Source: Mesocentrotus franciscanus (lineage: Eukaryota; Echinodermata; Echinoidea; Camarodonta; Strongylocentrotidae). Taken from it: DNA of 64,000 bases. Numbering within the stretch: position 1 is the stretch's first letter; the number at the start of each line of letters is the position of its first letter. Below, in pieces: positions 20,244 through 64,000 of this stretch. The stretch is taken from positions 6,012,827-6,076,826 of the forward strand of contig CP137682.1 of NCBI GenBank assembly GCA_037976565.1. The letters are read 5' to 3'. A model generated the notes under the pieces. It saw nothing but the letters and a program-made list of their open reading frames with translations, made no database searches and was not told the DNA's origin. The position numbers and the translations under genes were made by a program.

Positions 20244-20404
20244 GAAGACCATATTCCTTTAATTAGGTTTATATGTGTATCTTTAAAGTGAGCAAAATCA
20301 GCATTCTTGTATTTTCTGTTAATTAAACAGAAATCGATAACCTGATTTAATTTTTTTTTCATTTAGTTCTTAGAATAAATACAGGATTAGATGTTCCAGG
20401 TAAG

Positions 20405-20600
20405 TTAGTTGAATGGTTGATTGATTGATCAATAAATTGCTGACTAATTTATTGTATATTTGTTTGATAGATTGTTCATTCAATTGATTGAATAATTGAT
20501 TGCTTAACAGGTCGATTGATTAACTGATTGATTGATTGGTTAACTGATTAATTTATTGATCTATTCATTCATTGTTTGTTTGATTTATTGATGAATTATG
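20405..20600. repeat. Degenerate GATT/ATTG tract after lipocalin D
   Basis: Runs such as TTGATTGATTGATC and GATTAACTGATTGATTGATT begin about 165 bp after the lipocalin D stop. They resemble the tract after lipocalin C, but are decayed. Confidence 0.65.
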
Positions 20601-21027
20601 AGTTGGGCAAGGACACGACTGGCTTTATTAGTATCTGAACGTAGGCCTATTGGTAATTTACACACTTCCTTTTATTTGATTAGCAAGATTTGTGTTGTTA
20701 CGTCATCTATCTATTAGACTTGCTTCATGTCTTTTTGTGATTAGTGCCAAAAACTGTCAGAGGTAAAAATGTGCACTCATAAATCAATTATAGTATGTAG
20801 CAGGCAGTACGTAAATAATTCATTGGAATCGAATATTGATATTTTCTATACCTCGGTGTTGACTCATTCATCCTCCTTGTCTTTTCATAAGTTTAAATGA
20901 AATTAAGATTTATTTATTTTTAAATTGATCTAGAAAAAGGAAAGGTGAAGGCAAAATTGGAAGACGTCTATCGAAATTAATTGTGTAGGATTGTCACTTC
21001 TGGGATTTTGTCTATACCCCTGCCCTG
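20601..21027. other. Intergenic, no feature seen
   Basis: AT-rich, with no ORF or repeat of note. Confidence 0.5.
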
Positions 21028-21266
21028 CATGGCACTTTTACCCCTGATATTTTCACATCTGTCATTTTTTACCTCTGACATTTTTACCTCTTGTATTTTT
21101 ACCTCTGACATTTTCACCTCTGACATTTTTGCCTCTGACATTTTCACCTCTGACATTTTTACCTCTGACATTTTTACCTCTTGCATTTTTACCTCTGATA
21201 TTTTCACCTCTGACATTTTTGCCTCTGACATTTTCACCTCTGGAATTTTTACCTCTGACATTTTTA
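21028..21266. repeat. 15-bp tandem array, about 16 units
   Basis: The unit is ATTTTTACCTCTGAC with T/C and A/G variants (ATTTTCACCTCTGAC, ATTTTTGCCTCTGAC). The motif TTTTCACCTCTGA is the complement of TCAGAGGTGAAAA, which is common in the arrays of the element family at 1497, 9741 and 21386. The array stands about 120 bp before copy 3. Its translated frames are repeat products. Confidence 0.85.
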
Positions 21267-21311
21267 CACATACACAAAAGAAAAAAGTGTTGTGGCTCCC
21301 ACAGCTCCATC

Positions 21312-21385
21312 GTCACCACCATCATCATCATGTTTATCATCATCATCTTAATCACCACCATTGTCATTATTATCGTCATCGTCAA
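21312..21385. repeat. (CAT/CAC)n microsatellite
   Basis: Imperfect CAT and CAC triplets between the 15-bp array and element copy 3. Confidence 0.8.
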
Positions 21386-22545
21386 AGGGGCGGCGGAAAA
21401 AGAGGGCACATACAGAGGGTTACCTCAAAGCGAAAAATACAATTTTTAGACAGTTTCATAATACCCTAAGTTGTAATTATGACATTATCAGGGATGATTT
21501 GCTCTTTATGTGGTCCAAGATACTGCTTCATCACCATACTTTGACATTTTGAGGTCACATTGCGACCGATAAGTTCTCATTATTAGATGTAATAACCGCT
21601 CCTGATGGGGATTTTAAGCACAATCTCACAATGGAGGAATTGAGACCTTCGATATGTTACTTGAATTGATTAAACAATGCTCACAGTCGCTATTCATTTG
21701 GGGCACATGTTAGGAGGCTATGAGATGAGGGGTGGTAACAACATCTTGTCAAATAGCACGTTTAGTAATTATATCTCAGTCTTTTTAATTAAACATGAAT
21801 GACATTTGCAAATGTAAATGCAGTTTTTCCGTGAGTGTGAAAACTCCTAAATAGTATAAACCTGTATATTCTTGAACTTAGAGCAATTGATTACCCTATT
21901 TTTAAGCGACAGTGGAAATACAGGTACAAAAAGGCACTCAAAGGGCTATTACATCAAAAGTAACAAGAGTAAGTAACAAGTAACAGATGTGAAAAGGGAA
22001 CAATATAAGAAGGGGCAGGGGCACTTATAAGAAAGGAAAATTGGGCTCTTATCAGAAGGGAAAAGGGCACCTGTCAAAAGAAAAGGGGCACTTATCAAAG
22101 GGGAAAAGGGGGTATTTATCATACCTAAAAAGGGGCACTTTCTCATAATTGAAAATGTACTTATTACAAAAAAAGGAGCACTTGTCAAAGTAAAATGGGC
22201 ACCTATCAGATTTGGATAGGGGCATTTATTAGAGGTGAAAAGGGACATTTATAATAAAGGGGAAGGGGTATTTATTACAAAAAGTAAAGGGGCACTTATC
22301 AGATGGAAAAGGGCACATATTATAGAGGAAATGGGTCACGTGTAAAAGTCAAATGGGCATCTCATCAGAGGTAAAAAGGGGTATTTATCGCACCTGAAAG
22401 GGGCTCCTATTAAGAAGGTGAAAAGGGGCACCTATCAGATTAGAATAGGGGCACTTATCAGAGGTGACACGGGGCACTTAAGATAAGGGGGAGGGGCTTA
22501 TAGAAAGAAAGAGGGCACTTATCTGAAGTAAAAAGGGGGACTTTT
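21386..22545 (+). mobile_element. Array-bearing element, copy 3
   Basis: It opens AAAGGGGCGGCGGAAAAAGAG and matches the head of copies 1 and 2 through CCTCAAAGCGAAAAATACAA, ACATTATCAGGGATGATTTG and CTCCTGATGGGGATTTTAAG. About 650 bp of degenerate repeats with AAAGGGGCACTTATCAGA and GGTGAAAAGGGG follow. The array ends at an ATC-rich microsatellite. No transposase is present. Confidence 0.65.
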
Positions 22546-22552
22546 GGGGTGC

Positions 22553-22930
22553 ATCGTTATCATCATCACCACCCCAACCACCACCATCATCCTCATCATC
22601 ATCATAATCGCTACCGTTGTCATCAACATTGTAATCATAATCATCATAATCATCAATATTATCGTCATCACAATCATCATTATCATCATCATCACCATCA
22701 TCATCATCACTACAATCATCAAAGACTCATAGCTTTTATGACCTATACAACATTACTTATTGTCATCAATACCTACCATCAACATGACTTTACCACGAAA
22801 AAGACACTCATCTTCATCATCGGCTTTAGCATTATCATCACCATCATCATCAATATCATCATCATCACAATCATCATCATCATTATCATCATTATCATCA
22901 TCACCATCATCATCATTATCAAGCTCTCCA
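22553..22930. repeat. (ATC)n-rich microsatellite region
   Basis: Two blocks of imperfect ATC/CAT triplets at 22,553-22,730 and 22,830-22,920, separated by about 100 bp of unique sequence. Confidence 0.85.
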
Positions 22931-25900
22931 CAACATCTATAAATCCCTGATTTTGACTGCCGATAAAAGCTATAACAATTTTCAGTCACAATCCGACATT
23001 TTAGAAAACAATTCAATATAACAATGTCTGCCTTGGAAATCATTCTCGTAACCCACATAAGGGTAATTTATTGTCTTCAACACATTGCTCAATAACCATC
23101 TCTATTCACCCTATGGGAAGGCCTATAAGTTAGTTCATTTAAGTAATGCTTCATTTTCTGATCAATACTTTAAATATGTTGGGTTCACTATTCAATCTTA
23201 CCTGAATCGAAAGAGAGAAGGAAATGAAAGAGGAGAGAGACAGAAAGAGAGAAAAAGCGGCAAGATTTTTGTATGGTGCATATTAACAAAGAAAAGATAT
23301 AAAAAGGTAGAGGAATATTCAAAAGGGAAAATAAAAGAATTTGTTCAAAGTTCCACATTAGGTGAAAACAGAAATCTAAGATTGCATAATCTTATAAGTG
23401 CACTAAAGAAATTTAATTTTAATATTATTACATATAGTCAGCATTACTGAATACAAAATATCTGACATAATGAAATATACATTACAAGAGTAAATATGAA
23501 CAAAATATTTACATAAAATTACAATTGCCTATAGGATAGCAAAAACAAAAACACAAACATTGAAGCGGAAGGCTATTTTTGTGACCAGCCCTTCAGTGAT
23601 AGTGGAAGAGTCCTTTTATGTACATCATATGATTTGAAATTGGAATGTTCCATTAACATCTTAGGGAGTTGGAATTTGTTTGAAAAAGAAAAAACATAAG
23701 ATAATGAAATATTAATAATTGTAATATGATCCCTCTATAAAATCCTAAATTAATCCAAATAAACAAATTGATTTGATATGACCTATGGAGGTTATGATGT
23801 ACGAATTACTTGCTTTTTTTAATAGTAACAAGTTCCCAAAGTTTCTTTAACAAAATAGGATTACTAAATTCTATTAAATGTTTAAATTTATGTCTACACA
23901 TGTAGGACTACTTATACCTATGAATACTGTATGTCTTAAGCCATGAAAAGAATACATATATTAATTCAAATCACAAATCACTAGCTAAAATGAGGTATTT
24001 GCAAATATAATTCCTTTCTGAGACAAAAGGAATTTTTTTAAATTGAGATTATTTGACAAAAGGGCATTGTGAATGACCCCAGTAAGCTACCATAATAATG
24101 ATAGATGTTCCGGTTCTAGCAAAATCAAAAGCAGAGAGCAAGAACATAATATTTGAGCACAAGTTAAGGCAATTTATAGGTGAATGCAGAAAGCATGAAC
24201 AAAGCCACTTACAGAAGTTTTTAAAGGAATTATAACAGCAAAAATCAAACAACAAATTGTTGCAGAATACAGGAATCAGTTGGTAGTACTGTTGCACATA
24301 ACACTGGAAATGCATATCATTGTAGAGATATTATTATTGGGCATGTTTAATTCTTATCCCAATGGATCAAGTTTTATCTCATATGCATAGCACATCTCTG
24401 GAAAGAATCCAGAGAGAGAATGGAATTTATCTGATAAATTAACATTTTTAATTGAGATATCTGGAGAGGGTGATAAGTGTATTATACAGTCTCATGACAT
24501 AACTATGTGCATTGAAACTTAAATTGATACTCCAAACATGCAAACTTTCCCATCATTATAAAAAGTGATCTCTCTTATTCCAAATAGGATTGAAAAACAT
24601 TAGAAGTGGGTCATTTTGTCAACTAATCAAGTCAAGTAGCATATAATGAAATGGATCTTTTGTTAAATCTTATCAACCAAACATCCATGTATTATTACTT
24701 TCCAACATCTAGAACATGCACATGGGACTGTTATAAAATTCACACCAATTATACTGTTTCCAGAAGCACTTATACTGCACACAATTACTATGATAAGCAT
24801 TTGAAAGCGCTCAGCTCTATAAGGCATTTATAAAATAAAAAATGAATTATCTAGGCACAATCAAATTCTTCAAGCATAAGCGTTGCAGGCCGTTTTGTTC
24901 TTCTTTTCACAGGTATATTTTGTCACAAATTTACTATTATGAGTTCACACAACACTGAACTGCCACAATGTACTCGATAAAGTTTTCATGAGTAAGATTT
25001 ATACAAGGCTTCCTTCATTTTCACTTGTTTACATACTGCAAGTCTTTGCTCTGTTTTGGTGTCTTTATTTGGCTTATTTATTTGAAATGTAGTTCACAAA
25101 AACTGATAATGCACATATTGAAGTTTGTAATACATCTTAACTTTTGAAACATCAAATATACAAAGTATGTACCATGTTTCTTCCATTTTGGCTATTTGTT
25201 AAAGATTTGAAAACTGTGAATCTTAACAATTCAAAACCTCCTTTTAAGTTACTAATTCTTTCCCCCCTTTTTTTAAATCGTTAGTCCGCATTCTCCCTTT
25301 CATGAGCATAAGTTGTTTATTTATTGTTGATGCACTTATTTGTTTCCATTTCTGTTTATCTCAAAACAATCACAATTTTCAGACTTTTAGAACACTTTAC
25401 ATCTCTGATAAGAAAGGGACAAAGAATGACAAAAACCCAAAGCAGCATACATGTAAGGCATATATCGACAGTTTCACACTGAAAGCGACTAGTCTCATAC
25501 GACAACCATTTCAAACAGAGTTATGACGCACATAAACTGCTGCAAGAAGGTAAGACAATTTTATTTCCACAGTCTCACCATCACTTTCTCTCCAAGTCTG
25601 CTTTTTGCTGGAGTTACGGCACAGTTTTAACAACCCATCTGATTGTTTATGTTCTCTCTTTCATACTTTGTAACGTTCATATGGAGTCACATCAACTTGT
25701 TTGACTACACATCACTTTGTATACATACATTACATGGCTACATTTTAATATTTATCATATCATTGTATACACACAGAAACATTCACAGTCGTGCCCACAC
25801 ACTTTGTTCTCCTGTTTGCATACCATACCATAAAAGGCTGAATTTCACAAGAACATCCATTTATTAAATATTTGAATCTACGAACTTCATCAGCACATCT

Positions 25901-25940
25901 CAAATCCAACTGTAATCGATTCGAACCATCATACCATCAG
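22931..25940. other. AT-rich intergenic or kinase 3' flank, no gene recognised
   Basis: About 3 kb of AT-rich DNA without recognisable protein similarity. The ORF at 23085-23450 is Lys/Glu-rich low complexity and has no domain. The right part may be 3' UTR of the minus-strand kinase gene, whose stop is at 26452, but no poly(A) signal could be chosen with confidence. Confidence 0.45.
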
Positions 25941-26060
25941 AAGGGGTGTGGCTCAGTGGTTTGTACCACCAGGCTCACAAACCATAAGGTCCATGGTTCA
26001 ATTCCCACCCAGAAACAGCCACTTTCATATCCTTCTGCCTTTGAATACAATACTTTTTTT
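25941..26060 (+). mobile_element. tRNA-derived SINE or tRNA-like pseudogene
   Basis: TGGCTCAGTGG (25949-25959) is a strong A box and GGTTCAATTCC (25995-26005) a strong B box, 46 nt apart as in tRNA genes. GGGTGTG and CCCACCC could pair at six of seven acceptor-stem positions. The D and anticodon arms do not fold, so it is not a working tRNA. It lies in the presumed 3' UTR or flank of the kinase gene, antisense to it. Confidence 0.65.
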
Positions 26061-26451
26061 CTTTGGTCTTTTTTCTGGCTAAGGGAAAATGATGCACAGC
26101 AACATTTTAAAGCCCTGTAGCTCTCGTAACTTCACTGCAAACCCAACACTCACACCAGTACTTCTGGCATTTGTTTGTGGCAAGCCCATTCATTCTCTTG
26201 CCACCATTTATAGATCTTATACAGCGTACATATTGACCATACATTAATACATATTGATACTTTTATAGATTCAAATGCATTTTGCATTGCAAGCTCCAAT
26301 CCTAAGCACTTTCTCTTAACATTCATTTCAATTTTAGATATAATACTCTCCCATTTTTATTTGACATACAAACAGCTGGCAACAAAGACTAACATCATCT
26401 TTCAAGGTGCAAATAAATTATTGGAGTAAAGAAGGATGACGAACACAAAGA
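26061..26451 (-). other. Presumed 3' UTR of aPKC
   Basis: Directly follows the kinase stop codon on the minus strand. AT-rich, without introns or coding similarity. Its true length is unknown. Confidence 0.5.
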
Positions 26452-62150
<35,699 letters not shown>

Positions 62151-62863
62151 CTGGAAAAAAACAAGGTCAAATAACAATATTTATGTAAATAATTGTCATA
62201 TTTATTAATGAAGGATGAAAGATGATATGGATGAATGATAAATTTATGCAAAATTGAGACAGATGGGTGGGAAGGAGGAAGGAAAGAGGTAGAATATGCA
62301 GACATTTGAATTTCGATTAGATGTGGTAATAGGACATGGAAGCTCTATGAGTTTCAGGAATTGTTCACACATGCCAAGGTGAACTGCTTCCCAAAATCAT
62401 CAAAGCAAAATATAAAGATGCAGGCATAGTGCACCTCATAAGTCTGTATCTTATATCAGCTATTTTATTTTTTACCCCTTACTACAATTCATCCACACAA
62501 AAATTGTTTTATATCCTCTTTTAAAAATAAATAATAGACTTATAGATTAATAAGGCTGTAAGAATGACCACACTGCAAGGTAATGAAACAAAGGCAAGTC
62601 TATAATACGGAAAATGCTGTGCCTGGAATATCAAATAAATACAGAGAAAACTGGGAATAATAATAATGAGTGGGGAAATGTATGATGAGATATGCAGAAA
62701 TTTGACAAACAGAACATCAGCATGGGGTACAGAGAGTAAAAAGAACTCATTTTTACTTTCATGAATGGGAAACTAAGATGTGGTTTGAATGAGTTTACCT
62801 GATGAATTCACAAAAAGTGGAGTGAAGGGCAAGTTAGAATACAGAGAGAGAGAGGGGAGACAG

Positions 62864-62924
<61 letters not shown>

Positions 62925-64000
62925 AACAGATGAAGTGAAGAAAGGGAAAGACTCAAAGGAAAGAGGGAAGAGTGGTATCAAAAAGGAAAGAGGTAAATAT
63001 AAAGGATGCGAAAAAGCAGGAAATGATTAAGGATAATAATAGAGCAAAATTACACACGCATATGATGATGAGAATCAAAGAGATAAAGAAAAAGAAAGGG
63101 AGGAGATAGAGAGGAAGAGAGGTGATAGGTTAATGGGATATATGTTTGTACAAGCAATTGTTTTCCATTTGTCACTTAAAGAGAAGGTTGAGTTCTGGTC
63201 ATGCGATTGCATTATGAAAGAAACGGTGTGGAATTGATCAGAAAAGGTTGATCATCTAGCATATAAGTATTGGTGTGTACTGCAAGGTTCTGGAATCATC
63301 AAAATGATAAGAAATTTGGCCCAGTCTTGGTAAAGTTACAAGCACTGTACACAGAAATATGTATATGGGACTACATGAACATGTGGCATAAAAATCCGTC
63401 CCGATTTTTATGCTGTTACATGCCATATTTAGAATATTAAGGCATTTGAAGAGCCATGCTTTTCAGGGAACATGTTTTATCTGATGTTCTTCCACACTTG
63501 CATAATAACAATGATAACGCTCGCAAATTATTTTTCACCTCTTCCCAGAACTCAATCTTCTCTTTAAATCAAATAGCATGCGTTTTCTTCTCATTCTGGC
63601 ACGCACAATTCTATCTTTACAATGTTAGAAGCAAAGTTCAAAAAGTCAAATTTGCACTTGGATTTTGCCCTGCATTGTAATCAAATGAAGGCACTGAAAA
63701 TAAATGTAATAAAAATGGGGCATTGTATAAACTAACAGAGAACTAGGTGCTTGTTAAAGAAAAGAAACGGATGGAAAATTAGCTGTTGGAAAGTATCGAC
63801 CAATGACTGAGCAAAAATCAGTGCTCTATAAACAAAAATATAACAGAAGGGAAGTGGACACTCTTTATACAGTTTTGCTATGGCTTTATCTTGAACTTTA
63901 CTCTTTTGTTTAATTACAGAAGTATGTGATTACCAATAACATGACTCGCAATTATCCCCCTGTCCACACACAACATTTTCTGTGATTAGGCGTGATTAGT
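62151..64000 (-). other. aPKC intron, open-ended
   Basis: I looked for the upstream PB1 exon (KWIDEEG-type ending with a G-split codon) on the minus strand and did not find it. The segment has a GA microsatellite at 62,842-62,930 and otherwise AT-rich DNA. Confidence 0.6.
62842..62930. repeat. (GA)n microsatellite
   Basis: GA run with minor interruptions (AGACAG, GAAAGA), longest pure part about 35 nt. Confidence 0.9.

Noticed and set aside
21028..21266. CRISPR-like look of the regular 15-bp array
   Set aside because: There are no distinct spacers, the unit is too short, and the DNA is from an animal.
22519..23058. Met/Ile/Asp-rich ORFs around 22.5-23.0 kb
   Set aside because: They are translations of the ATC/CAT microsatellite.
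23085..23450. 121-codon plus-strand ORF after the ATC repeats
   Set aside because: The Lys/Glu/Arg-rich centre comes from a GA tract; the rest matches nothing I recognise.
25941..26010. Functional tRNA gene
   Set aside because: A and B boxes are good, but the D and anticodon arms do not fold.

Overview
This 64 kb window is animal nuclear DNA: small exons, large AT-rich introns, canonical GT/AG splice sites and many transposon remnants and microsatellites. No bacterial or viral gene layout is visible. The single-copy gene is an atypical protein kinase C close to vertebrate PKC iota. The repeat landscape (tRNA-derived SINEs, L2/CR1-like LINE tails, frequent TAGGCCTA motifs) suggests a marine invertebrate, most likely a deuterostome such as an echinoderm. 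The species is an inference.

Left part (about 3.5-20.3 kb, plus strand): a tandem cluster of four apolipoprotein D-like lipocalin copies. Copies A (3524-6412) and C (13168-14361) are intact two-exon genes. Each has a signal peptide, the GRW motif, four cysteines in the ApoD arrangement and one phase-1 intron at the same place. Copy A has gained a C-terminal tail of seventeen 11-residue Pro/Arg/Glu-rich repeats. Copy B (11207-11484) is an orphan second exon with a stop where the conserved Tyr-Trp tryptophan should be. Copy D (18842-20243) has frameshifts and several stops. The space between copies is filled with mobile elements: a SINE split by a 1,456-bp insertion, three copies of a family made of a conserved head plus a degenerate GGGGCACTT-type array, TIR elements, LINE fragments, a roughly 110-bp tandem array with hairpin cores, and higher-order GATT and GA repeats.

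Middle (20.3-26.4 kb): no gene recognised. It holds a 15-bp tandem array, the third copy of the array-bearing element, CAT/ATC microsatellites, AT-rich DNA and a tRNA-derived SINE. The right end is probably the 3' UTR and flank of the kinase gene.

Right part (26.45-62.15 kb and beyond, minus strand): fifteen coding exons of aPKC. They cover the second half of the PB1 domain, the pseudosubstrate, a complete C1 zinc finger, a Ser/Pro-rich linker, the whole kinase domain, the turn motif, the acidic hydrophobic motif and the C-terminal EECV. All splice phases agree. The start codon and first half of PB1 lie beyond 64,000. A 201-nt phase-symmetric linker exon (41168-41368) adds a PPAY motif and looks like a cassette exon. 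Introns hold a hAT-like element with an 8-bp target duplication, a pair of 57-bp foldback elements in opposite orientation, and a GAA repeat of about 69 units near the PB1 exon.

No link between the lipocalins and the kinase is visible beyond adjacency. They are unrelated neighbours whose 3' ends face each other.
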